Below, piece after piece: positions 28,780-39,569 of a stretch of DNA of 64,000 nt. Numbering within the stretch: the stretch's first letter is position 1; each line of letters starts with the position of its first letter. A program made the translations under genes and the position numbers. This DNA comes from Oscheius sp. JU75. Its lineage: Eukaryota > Nematoda > Chromadorea > Rhabditida > Rhabditidae. The notes below the pieces were generated by a model. It saw only the letters and a list, made by a program, of their open reading frames with translations, was not told the DNA's origin and did no database searches. The stretch is from the NCBI GenBank assembly GCA_037178855.1, contig JASJZC010000001.1, positions 7,316,001 through 7,380,000 on the forward strand. The letters run 5' to 3'.

Positions 28780-31700
28780 ATGTCTGGAAAGCCGGATATC
28801 CGCAAGTTTTTCGGGGGTTCGAAGAAGGAACAGCCGTCCAGTGCTCTTGCTGCTATCCGTTCTACGATTAGCTCCAGTCCGAAAGCCCCGGAGGCGCCAA
28901 AAGTCTCGCCGAAAACCAAGAAACCATCTGTGGATGTTAGGAAGCGGTCGGAGAAAGTGCGCACGTCGACAAGCAAGCGCCAGAAAGAGGAGTTCTTGGA
29001 AATACTGAGTGAATGTGAGCTATTTATATTTTTTCCTTATCCCAATTTCAATATCAGCCGATGGCGAGTCTCCAATACCCAAGTCGATGAAGAAGGCAGC
29101 GTCGAAACCTGCTAAGAGAAAGCCTACAGTTCTAGGTATAGTCTTCGGCAGTCTATTTCAACTACACGATTCAGATTCTGACGATGAGGAAATCATTCCT
29201 CGTAGAGCTAAGGTCTCCCGTCCGCTGTCTGTCACTCCAAGTCCTCCGAAGAAGCAGTCGTCTCGCAAGAAGGTCTCGATTTCGAGTGAGAGCGAAGCTT
29301 CGCCCTCTCCTAAGAAGCAGCAGAAGAAGAAATCCGTTGTGGTCTCTTCTGACGACGATGATGAGGAGCCGGTGATGATCTTATCCAAGAGCGAAAGCGA
29401 AGAAGAGCCTCTTCCCAAAAAGTCTAGAAAAGGAGTGCTTCCACGCGGACAGAAGAAGCTGGAATTGACTGCAAAGGCCGAAAACGTTTCGGAGACTAAG
29501 TCGAAAGGTTACACCCACTTGCAGTTGAACATAGTCGTCAGTTTCAGCTCCCTCTGATTCCGGCCTCAAAAAAATCACTACCGCTGACTATTTTGGCAAT
29601 TCCACGAAAAAGACTGAGAAGAAGCAGCGAAGTCCGAAGAAGAAACGAGAGGAAGCTGTGGTATGTCATTCAAGAACCTTCCCAAACAGTTCACATATAG
29701 GAATTGGAGGAGACACTTCCAAAAAAGTCGAAGACACCGCCCAAACAACGCACACCAAAAAAGATTGTGACCTCTGCAGCCGATGACGAGTTTTTGGAGG
29801 AGGAGGATCGAATCTTGGAGCCGGTAACCATAAAGAAGAAAGAGAATACGCTCAAAAGAAAGGATCCTACGCCGAAGAAGACGTCAAGAGATGAGGAATT
29901 CAATGTAAGTCTTTTTACAAATGTTTATTGGCTTCAAAATATGGCGAAGTCTTGAAACAACTGCTGGATCTCCTTCTTCATCTCCTACTGCTCCATCGTT
30001 TCTGGCGAAGGTGGCGGTACCGGGAGATTGCCGTCCTCGAAACGAGCGCGCTTTTCGTTGAGCGTATCCTGTGACTTCTGATGACGTTTTCCGAGCACGG
30101 CCGTCTGCTTCGAGTCGTGGGACAGTCGTTTAGTCATCAGACGAGGATGCTCTCCAACAATGTTGACCCTAATGGCCGGACAGCGTTTTTTGGGAGCCCA
30201 GGTCGGATTCGCGTCGAATAGAGGAGAGCTCTTCCTCTTGGGCGTACGTTGAATGTCGCCACCGGCACTGTTTCCATCTTTATCCGCGAAACTGCTCTGC
30301 TCGGTCGTAGCCGCCGGGGCGCAGTAGACGAAGTCGCCACTTCCGTTCATTTCCACTGGAAAAGAGTGGTAGAGTTTGGAAGACTGAAGCGGGACCTACC
30401 TAGTCTAACGAACGCGCTATTGTAAATACTCTTTATTGTGACGCAAATTAGCTTTTATAATACTTTTCTTATTTTCCAAACTATCTCTCAGAGTTCCGAT
30501 GACGGAGTCTCAAAGAAGAACAAGATAAGTCCTTCGAGCAAGGAGAATTTACCCAAGAAGACTACACCTAAAAGAAAAGACCGAGAAGTGAAGCTGCCGA
30601 AACCTCCCACCTTTATTGCTGGCACACCAGCCTCGACGGTGGAGCGAGAAGTAAAGGAATACGAGCTGCCCTGGGTCGACAAGTACAAGCCCAAAACGAC
30701 AAGTCAGCTCGTGGGACAACACGGCGAGAAGAGTCCGATGAACAAGCTGCTCGGTTGGCTGGGCGATTGGGCCAAGAACAATCTCGGCGAGGGCGGGAAG
30801 ATCAAGAAGCCGAAACCAGCTCCCTTCATGACAAGTGTGGACGGAACAGCCTTCAAAGCTGCGCTCCTGTCCGGATCTCCAGGTATTCATTCGATGTATT
30901 CTATAAGAATAAGTCTTATTCAGGTGTTGGAAAGACGACATGTGCTCACATGGCCTGTGAGAGTCTCGGGCTGAAATTCGTGGAGATGAACGCTTCCGAC
31001 GTGAGGAACAAAAAGCATCTTGAGGCTCAAATTGCTCAGCTGACCGGCTCTCATCAGATTGAGGAATATTTTGGACGAACTACGGAAGATAGTCATGGTA
31101 GGGGATTTTCGAAAGCAGTATGCTGAGCCAAAGTTATAGAAGACACGGAAATTCATCACGTACTTATCATGGACGAGGTGGATGGAATGAGCGGAAACGA
31201 GGACCGAGCCGGTATTGCTGAGCTGATTCAGATAATCAAGGAGACCAAAATTCCCATCATTTGTATCTGTAACGACAGGCGAGTCTTTCCTACTTTCCCA
31301 TATCACCAAAAAATTCAGATCTCATCCGAAGATGCGCTCTTTGGTAAATCACTGCTATGACCTCCGCTTCCCTCGTCCCAGAATCGAGCAAATTCGCGGC
31401 CGAATCATGACTATTGCTGCACAGGAGAAGGTGAAGATTACCAAGGAGGAACTGGATGAACTTATCGAACTTTCTGGTTTGTCTTGCCTTATAAATGTGA
31501 CTCTGAAATAACAACTTTAGCCCACGATGTTCGTCAGATCATCTACAATCTGCAGATGCGATCGACTGCGGTCGAGTCGAGGGTAGAGAAGAAGGATTGT
31601 GCCATTGTTTGTTCCAGTACCTTCCAAAATAAGACTCCATTTAGAACACTTTTGAAGCCGCCCGGAAGCTATTGGATTCTCGCTCTAGCATTATGGAGAA

Positions 31701-32688
31701 GCAGGAAATGTTCTTTGTCGACTACGGTATCATGCCGTTGTTTGTCCAGGAAAATTATCTCAACATGAAGAACAAAACTCACAGGTTGGTTTTACTCTCG
31801 TATTGTTATATATCGTCATTTCAGCAAGGCCCAATCTTTGAAGTGTATTCGCGAAGCCGCCGACCTAATCTCTCTCGGCGACACCGTCGACAAGTGTATT
31901 CGTTCGACTGGAGCCTGGAAGCTGTTGAACGAGCAGGCCATGTTCTCTGCCATCATGCCCACAAACGCCACCGACGGCCACATGTCTGGAATGATACAGT
32001 TCCCCGCGTGGCTCGGCAAGAATTCGACGGCTGGAAAGAGACAGCGTCTCATGAGACAACTGGCCTCGCATGCTCATCTGAAGTAGATCTTTTTGTGTCT
32101 ACTAACTATGTCCATGTTTAGGATCTCTGCTGATACTCATTCTCTCGTAACGGACTATGTCCCGGCTCTACGCAGAGCTCTTACCGACCCGCTGCTTCGG
32201 CAGGAGAACGAGGGAGTGCCGTAAGGCTATTTTCTTTTAATTAAAACGTGTTCTCTTGACAGAGATGTTGTGGCCACAATGACCGAATATGATCTTCTCA
32301 AGGACGACGCGGAAGCCATTGGAGAACTTGCCGTCTGGCCGGGAAAGATCGATCCTGCCAGTAAAATCCCTTCCAAAGTAAGCTTTTCCACAAGCTAATG
32401 TCATCTTTTCCCCAGGTAAAAGCATCCTTAACTCGTGCTCTAAACAAAGAACATCGCACTCTGCCTTATCACCTCGAAGACGTCACAAAAGGACGTCGCA
32501 AAGCACCTGCTGCCGTTGAAGTGGAAGTGGACGAGGAGGGAAATCTTGTGGAACGAGTGGAAGGAGAAGAAGAAGAGCCTGAAGCAGACGAGGAGGAAGA
32601 AACTAATCCTGGTGTCATCAAATCTTCGACCAGCTCCCGTGGCAGAGGAGCTGCTCGTGGCGGACGCGGAGCTCGCGGCAAGAAGTGA
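28780..32688 (+). CDS. RFC1: RFC1, large subunit of clamp loader replication factor C
   Basis: Fifteen exons, 931 aa, in phase throughout. The N-terminus has the conserved DIRKFFG PCNA-binding (PIP-like) motif. About 400 residues of K/S/E/P-rich disordered sequence follow, including ADYFGNS. The clamp-loader core begins at LPWVDKYKPKT, with Walker A GSPGVGKTT, LIMDEVDGMSGNEDRAG, CNDR and SHPKMRSL. The RFC1-specific collar region contains DVVATMTEYDLL and KVKASLTRALNKE, and the acidic C-terminus ends in an RGRGAARGGRGARG tail. RFC loads PCNA at primer ends in S phase and repair. I cannot find the BRCT domain that normally precedes the AAA+ core. The intron at its expected position (29905-30491) holds an antisense gene. 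The intron after CNDR appears to be GC-AG. AG acceptor 6 nt before the ATG; EME1 lies upstream in the same direction. Confidence 0.93.
29985..30350 (-). CDS. Gene nested antisense in an RFC1 intron, basic protein of 121 aa
   Basis: Single coding exon starting MNGSGDFVYCAPAATTEQ. An acceptor-like CTTTTCCAG lies 5 nt before the ATG, and a GTAGGT donor about 45 nt further up suggests a short 5' UTR intron. AATAAA on this strand at 29924-29929 lies about 56 nt after the stop. The protein is basic and proline-rich, with KR-rich patches (TPKRKSSPLF, APKKRCPAIRVNIVG, NEKRARFEDG) that look nuclear. It is probably disordered except for the short RCPAIRVNIVG segment. I do not recognise the family. It lies wholly inside RFC1 intron 5 on the opposite strand. 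Confidence 0.6.
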   Translation of the reverse strand: MNGSGDFVYCAPAATTEQSSFADKDGNSAGGDIQRTPKRKSSPLFDANPTWAPKKRCPAIRVNIVGEHPRLMTKRLSHDSKQTAVLGKRHQKSQDTLNEKRARFEDGNLPVPPPSPETMEQ

Positions 32689-32904
32689 TTGTGACATGCC
32701 TCTATCTATTTAATACTCATAATTTTCCTTTTTTATGCGCCTCCTATTTCCATAAATGCCTGGTTTGATCGGTTTTTATCTGCAGCTTCAAAAAAGGAAA
32801 AAGAATTTATAAAACATGACTAGTTACATTGTTATCACAGCCGCACAAACACAACCTCCATTCCCCGCGTATAAAGCTTTTCCCGAAAAATACAAAAAAA
32901 GATA

Positions 32905-35900
32905 CTACAGCTGTCGTATGTTCGGACTGGCTCGTTCCGTCGAAGGCGGTGAGCTCGTCGTCGTTCTGAGAATCAGTCGTGCCAGTCGAGATCGACCTCC
33001 AGACGAGAGCTGTTCGACCACATTTGGCCACTGTGAGCGTGATGCCTCGGCCAGCACGAATCGAGCCTGAATTCTATGTGTCAGATGTGAAAAGGAAGCT
33101 AGATTACCTTATCAGAATGTTGTAAATGTGCCACCCATTTTGTAAGTACCTCTTCCGGATTCTCTAGACCCATTTTGGCGTAAACGACGCTCTTGTTCCA
33201 TTGTTTTTGTGACTGTAGGTACTTGCAGGCGTCGGCTCCAGCACCGACTAGGAACAGCAGCTCTACACCGTCTGAATGAATCGGGGGTGATTTAAGGTTG
33301 GAAAAATTGGAAAAGTACCTTCGATCATATCGGATGCGATTAGATTTGTCGCGATGAGTTTGATGAGCGATTTGGCCTGTTCATTGTCCTGACTCGAGAC
33401 TAAAAGAGCCGCCTTCATGCTGGCATAGCGTAGATCATTGGAGCCGATCAAACGGTCAACTACACGTTCTTTCGCCTTGCCACCAGCTACGACGGCTCTT
33501 TCAACGAGCCGATTCTCGGCTACCAAGGTGGCAGCGCATGCAGCACAGGCGACTCTCATTTCTCGTTCCTGTAAAGGACCGTCTAGTTTTTAAAACAGAA
33601 AAATCCCACTCTAAATTGTGTATTGGGCCAAAAGAGATGAAGTTCCGGCGGCAGCATTGCCGTCTGTTCTTCCTCGAGAAGAGCGCTTTCCACCACTTTG
33701 AGAAGGAGATACGAAAAGGAGTCCCCGATGAAACGGCACAGCTGGGATTCGTTCTTGATTGGCGACAGATCAACATTGTCTCCAGCGGCCAAGCTTGCAG
33801 CTATCTGGAGTGTACGTATGTACTAATTGTATGGAAAGTACTAACTTTCCGATCCAGAATCCATTTTGTGTAAGGATTTTGCGTCTGTCCACTGTCGAAT
33901 TCGGCGACTAATTGCTCCAATTTGGCCTCATTCATCAAGAACGGAACGTCTGAAATCGTTGTTGGTAAAAAATAATTACTACCTTTCTCGCTCATGGGTC
34001 CGTTTCTGGCGCTAGGAGAAAATTGGAAGACATTGTCGCTAGTAATCACCACTGGGGAGACACCACAAAGATCCATGTCGACGGCTGTTCTTGACGGATC
34101 GACCACTATTGACTGGACTTTCGTCAGCGCTTCCGTATCCCAAAGGACGAGCTCTCTAAAAGGCATATGATACATTCAGATTAAAAAGGCACCTTTGATG
34201 AAGGACGGCCAGTGTGTGGTCTCCAGCCAGTCGCGAGAAGGACATCCTTATGACTGGCATTCTGGACGAGCGAACATGTCTGCTTTGTCGTTTTCCCAGA
34301 TCCCACACCGCGATGCGACCATCAGCATCTCCCATGGCCAGTATATCGTCCTTCCAGGCCATGTTTCTAATCGACCAGCCGCCGCTCTTCCACAGCGTGT
34401 TCACTTCTTTTCCGTCTTTCACATGCAGTCCTTTGACTACCACGTGATACAGGCGATTTTCTAAAGAGATGAATGAGCAGTTTCGTTGAAACCTTGTACC
34501 TGAATCAAGAACAACTAGATTCTCCCTGTAGACGCTGTGACCGCTATTCTGCGTCGTTTTCATGCCGTGATGCTTGCTCGACCAGGCCTGAAAGGAGAGT
34601 ACAAGATGGTGTTAAAATGGCCAACCATGTCACTGATTAGTGGACATGTTTTGCTCATTCTGCGCAGCAACCTCATCGACTTCAGATCCCAGATTTCCAA
34701 TGGCTCGCGCTGAAATGCCAAGGCCAAGTAGCAGTGGTAGTAGGAGACGCGCATCAGCGTGATCGGGGACTCGTCTGCCTCCGGTCGAATTCTTCGGCTC
34801 ACTCCTAAATTAGGGGTTTTCAAGTGCAAAAACTGAGAAAAGTACCTGTCCTGATGTCTGTCGCGAAGAGATCATTACGAACGACTTGTGTTGTACTCAA
34901 GGCGTGGTTATAGCCAGAAGTTAAGACGATAAATGGACCTCCCCATTCGAGACTTCTGAAACCGAAAGATGTGTTTAGAGAAACCAAAAAATTTACTTGA
35001 CAGGCGATGATTGTACATTGAATTCTTTGACGATTTGCGACGTGAAGACATCGATGAGATGCAAGATTCCTGACTGGGTGCCGACTGCTGCGACATGTGC
35101 TGCTCCGAGAGGAGAATTTGCTGAATCTCTCAATGTTTTGTGTCGAAAAAGAACCGGTACCAAACTGATCGTCTTTGAGCTTACTCAACTCGTCCATCGG
35201 TCTCATTCGGACACAGGTAACACTGGAGGCGAAGGAACCGATATAGCCGGACTGCATAATTCTTCAAAAGCAAAATTTGAGGCAAAGAGTCATGTTAAAC
35301 ATACCTGAGAGGTTCGATTGCAGATGTGTGCAAAGTTTCATCGAACTTGATAGCTTCGTCTATGTAGAATTTGCGATATTCGGTAGACGAGGAATCTGTC
35401 GCAACCTGCCAAAAAACGATTCTTCCGCTGCTGTAGAGCACAGCCACGCAGGACTGCGTAGTTGGACAAAGCGCCGAAGCAAAGACTTTTTGCTGACCGC
35501 CATGTCGAAGCGTATCATAGCTGGTTATCTGAAGGGGGTTGAGAAAAATGGCAGAGCGAGAATCGCACCTTTTCCAGTCCAAATTGTGCATTTGCTCTGT
35601 CGTCATTCGAATTGTAGGTTCCTACACGCAGAGTAACAGTACCGGCTTGGGTAACAGTGAAAATAACATCGCGGAGGGAGCAACTGTTCAAGGAGACCAC
35701 GTTGGACTCGAGAGGAAGACGGTATAGTGTGGCACAAAGCTCCGTGTCGAAGAGAACAATCTGCAAGATCCAGATTTCCAAAAAAAGTTAAATATCTAAA
35801 ATGAGGGAATGCGAAACTAATTCGAGAACGGATTGTAACTGAAAATCATTTCGGCTCACCCAATTCCTGTTTTTCACAAAGTTGTTCACTCGCATCTGTT

Positions 35901-36809
35901 TGAAAGTTACGAAAACAGTCAAAAAAGCTACCTGTCCATTAATGACGAGAAAGAGTGAATTCCGATAGGCGCGATGGTACTGCATACTTTGGATGCTGCT
36001 CGTTTTGTTTCCGTCCTCCCACAACTGCGCCACTGATCCATTTGAGAATGGCTCCGATCCGAGTTGGAGATCTCTGACCAACAGAATGGAACTTCCGGCA
36101 ATGGAGAAACAAAGATGTTTGGGATTGAATGGGTCGAGCGCCATGTCGAAGAGCGAATGGGTGTAGCTGTGGCTCCAGACCTTGTCGCCACTGTCGGCGT
36201 TCCACAGAACGAGCTGGCTGCCGGAATGTAGAGCGAGTACAAAGTCTCGACTCGCGTCTTTCCACAAAAACCATTTTAGGGCTGAATGTTTAGTTTTACC
36301 GAGAAACAAATACTAACCTAGGACAGTCGTGTTAGAGAACGAGAACTGCGAACATTTCTTCCCTGATACGACTTCAGTGACGACAATCTGACCAGCTATG
36401 TCGGAAGAGGCTATTCTATATCCATCCTTGACGCCTGTCTCGGAAAGAGCAGCTGCCGGTGCCCAACAGACCTGAAAAGTCAGGTTTAGCAAACATTTTC
36501 AGGCAACTAACGTTGTTTACTGCCGAAGAATGGTGTTCTATCGTCTGTATTCGTTTTAGAGTAAAGGCATCAACGATGTAGACTCTGTTGTGGCAGCCGT
36601 AGACTATTGCTCCGTAGCTATTCCTAAAGCATTCTTATCATGGCAGAGTTGAAGCCTATACAATCCCTTTTCTTAATTTTTCGCCCTGCTTTTTATGGCA
36701 CATTTTGTCGAAGCATAAACTTCAGATCTTTGAAACGAAGTTCTACAAATTACCAGTCTATACAGTTCCGATTCGACGGGTGAAGGGCTCCAGGGAGTGA
36801 TTGCGGCAT
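32905..36809 (-). CDS. WDR11: WDR11, WD40 scaffold of a trans-Golgi tethering complex
   Basis: Many exons with 40-60 nt introns. The start at 36809 gives MPQSLPGALHPSNRNCIDW, spliced (36754 to 36623) to NSYGAIVYGCHNRVYIVDAF, which aligns with the WDR11 N-terminus (TGALNAHN...DW...IAYGCH). Further landmarks are KWFLWKDASRDFVLALH and SQLVLWNADSGDKVW, DVFTSQIVKEFNVQSSPVK, REPLEIWDLKSMRLLRRMSK, DILAMGDADGRIAVWDL, and the C-terminal helical repeats (LIKLIATNLIASDMIE, ADACKYLQSQKQWN). The stop is at 32905-32907. WDR11 carries two beta-propellers plus an alpha-solenoid. It works with FAM91A1 and C17orf75 to capture vesicles at the trans-Golgi and is linked to Hedgehog signalling and cilia. Convergent with RFC1 (216 nt apart); divergent from the coiled-coil gene at 37083. 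Confidence 0.9.
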
Positions 36810-37082
36810 CCTTCCTGAGCCGTCTTGAGCCCTGAACCAACTTTTTATGACTTTTGGATGGTCGAAATGATAGGAGAAAGGCTATAAAGTTTCGTTCTGA
36901 CGTCTTTGGCAAAGAAAGACAGCCGATGGCAAAATTTTGCAAAGAAACGGGACCGGGTCCCGCCACGAACCGGTTTTCCATTATTGGGCGTCTGTTTTTC
37001 GTGTTTCAAACAGACGATAGAGGAATTTTTGTTTTTTCTTTTTTTTTTCTTACCCTCCTTGACTGGAAACATTAACAAATAG
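36810..37082. promoter_or_regulatory. Shared 273-nt divergent promoter region
   Basis: The only sequence between the WDR11 start (minus) and the coiled-coil gene start (plus). It contains a long T-tract near 37030-37050. No TATA box is evident. Bidirectional promoter inferred from spacing. Confidence 0.45.
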
Positions 37083-39177
37083 ATGAAGTTCAGGAATTCT
37101 AACAACCGCGGCGGCATGCCGCTGGTCAGCTTCTTCAGATCGAGCAAAAGGTCCAACAAGGAGAATCTTCCACAGGTTTTTTTATTCTTTTTCCCTTGTT
37201 ATACTTTTTTTCAGTCAAAAAATGCTACAAAGGTGTCAGAACAGCCATCATACATCGGCCCAAGTCCGTATGCTGTCGTAACACAGCCGAAGAAGCATAA
37301 AGGTTCGTTTACAACCAAGTTTTCTTGCTTGGTCCTATTTTGTAACTAGTGTTTTTCCATTTACAACTGCCAACACATGTTGTTTCTCCTATAAATGCAA
37401 AAATTAGCGTGGAGCTGCATATTTGGTAAATATAATGTGGTTATCGCGGGAAATCCTTGCTGCAACTTCTGCCTCTAATGAGAAAAATGTTTTTATTCTG
37501 TTCAATTTTGTGCTTTCAGGCACTAGATCATGCCCAGGAGCTCCGATCAGCGACATACCGATGCGTTCTCGCGATCAGCCATTCACCGACCGTCACTCAC
37601 AGCTCAACAGCTCCGCTCGATACGTGAATCTTCCTTGTCGCAGAGACGAGTTTGTTTTTCCTTCTACTTTTCACAAAAATGATATTTGAAGAACTTTCGA
37701 TGACGGACACTATCGGCGTCCACCGACACAGCCACCTCCGCGACCGATCCGCGAAGAGAGAAGCTATTGCGAACCAAGATATCAGTACGAGTCCTGCGAG
37801 TCGGACGACGATGACTATATTCACGATGTAGGTTTTCTTAACGTCTTTTTAATGAGTTTGCTTTGAGATGCGCTCAAAAAACGACGAACTGACGAGAGAG
37901 AACAGAAAACTTCGTGAGAAATGTAGAGACTATCGTCGACGAATGGAAAAAGCTTTCGAAGATGCAGAATATTTCAAGTACGTTCATTCAGTCGGTATTT
38001 TCATCTCGAAAACTTGCAGAAGAACATGCGAACGTCAGCAACTGGCTCATCAAAATTTGCGCAAGAAGCTTGAGAAGGAGCAACAGCGATGTGCCGTGGC
38101 TGAACACAAAAACGAAAGTTTCTCCCGCGAACTTCACCTCTCCAGTCAGAAAATAATGGATCTCGAGGAGAAAGTGGCCTTTTTCGAACTCAGTTTGGAC
38201 AAGCACATCGATAGTACGTGTTTCATTTCCCCGCGAATTATTGGTTGTTCAGAGTCTGGTGTGGACGGTGCTGGGGAAGCGCTTTGCGATCAAAATGATG
38301 CCTTCTCGAGAGAATTGCTCAGCTCAGACACACCTTCTGTCTCCATGTTCGCCGACGGCCACATCGATCAGGACAAAGACGAGGTAGAGTTTATAGACGT
38401 TTCGGTGGCGCAGTTCAATTGAAATCATCCTAAATCTAAACCTTCGATAGAAGTCGACAGTTTTTCGGCTAAAAAGGTAACCAAAAAGAAACAAAATCTT
38501 TAGGTGCGAGTCTTCCATACACAAGATTCCGATGATGAGGAACAAGACGATGGTATGGGTACGCCAGAGGTGGAAGTGGAACGCTCCATGCGTGCTTCGC
38601 CTATTGAGCTGGGGCTAGATTCGTCTCCTCCTCTGTACAATACCTCTTCTGGAAAGATCGGGAGGTCTTTGTCCGACATGGATGTCCAATCCCTGGCCAG
38701 TGCAGTGGCAAGCATTGCAATGATCAAGACATCCACACTGGACAGAACGCCTCATTATCGGGGTCGACTGAAGGACATGCCCGTGGTGAGTGAAATGAGA
38801 GCGAAATTGCATTAAACTCCCGTTGATCACTTTTCTAAATCCACATTTTCAGTCCCGCCGTCGTGATTCTCCGTCGTTCTCTTCTACCAGCGAAGAAGAC
38901 GAAACCGCCTTCCAGCAGCAGCAGTACGAAAAACAGCTGAGGAAGATTGGCGAGGCTGTCAAGTACAAGCCGCCTAGGAAGCAGATCGAGGAAAAGTACT
39001 TTCGCAGGTAACCAGTTTTGTAGCGATATTTTACAATACCCATTTTTCAGATTCGGCAAGCCAGAACGAGCCGCCATCGATGAGTTAAACTTTCTGAACG
39101 ATATGTCTTCCGATGCTAGCGGTCTACTTTCTTCCCCCGACGTCGTAGTTCAGAATTCCCGTCTCTTCAAGAAGTAA
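37083..39177 (+). CDS. Uncharacterised coiled-coil protein
   Basis: About ten exons starting MKFRNSNNRGGMPLVSFF and ending at 39177. Order of parts: a basic S/N-rich N-terminus, a P/R-rich disordered stretch, and an acidic patch (ESDDDDYIHD). Next is a long coiled coil from about 37868 to 38215 (MRSKNDELTRENRKLREK ... IMDLEEKVAFFELSLDKH), an acidic segment with DSDDEEQDDG, and conserved-looking C-terminal blocks (SLSDMDVQSLASAVASIA, QLRKIGEAVKYKPPRKQIE, FGKPERAAIDELNFLNDM). The exon join around 37630-37735 is uncertain: the phase-correct solution skips about 100 nt and resumes at PPPRPIREERSYCEP. I do not recognise the family. The layout resembles a cytoskeletal or centrosomal scaffold (inference only). 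AG directly precedes the ATG. Confidence 0.7.
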
Positions 39178-39569
39178 CTCCCTTTCCCTTATTTAATAAC
39201 CCCCCTGAACCATGTTTCATTTCTAATAAGTGAGTTAAGTTTTTATGTTCTACTTTTAACCTAACCTTTAATTTTTAACCCTATATTGACCGAATTGCGT
39301 TTTAATCTGACACTATTTTTGCCTTCCTAATAACGGATGTTTACCCCAAGATACGGTTGATCCAAAGCTCGCTCAATTGTACATAACTTTGAGCTTTGGA
39401 TACTCTCAAGACCGATTGCTCCATTCTCTTCCCTCAACCTTCTCTAACTGTGAATCTCTTGCCGACGAGGCTAATAAATGTAATCACTAATTGGCTTTCT
39501 CGTTCTGAGGTACTTCGAAACCTTTGCATATCGATTTCCTCGAGTTCTGAACTAAAAATTAATGTAAGG
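39178..39569 (+). other. Intergenic or 5' UTR between coiled-coil gene and TAF1
   Basis: About 390 nt, AT-rich, between two plus-strand genes. The open frame running into TAF1 from 39396 looks like 5' UTR. No separate gene seen. Confidence 0.45.
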
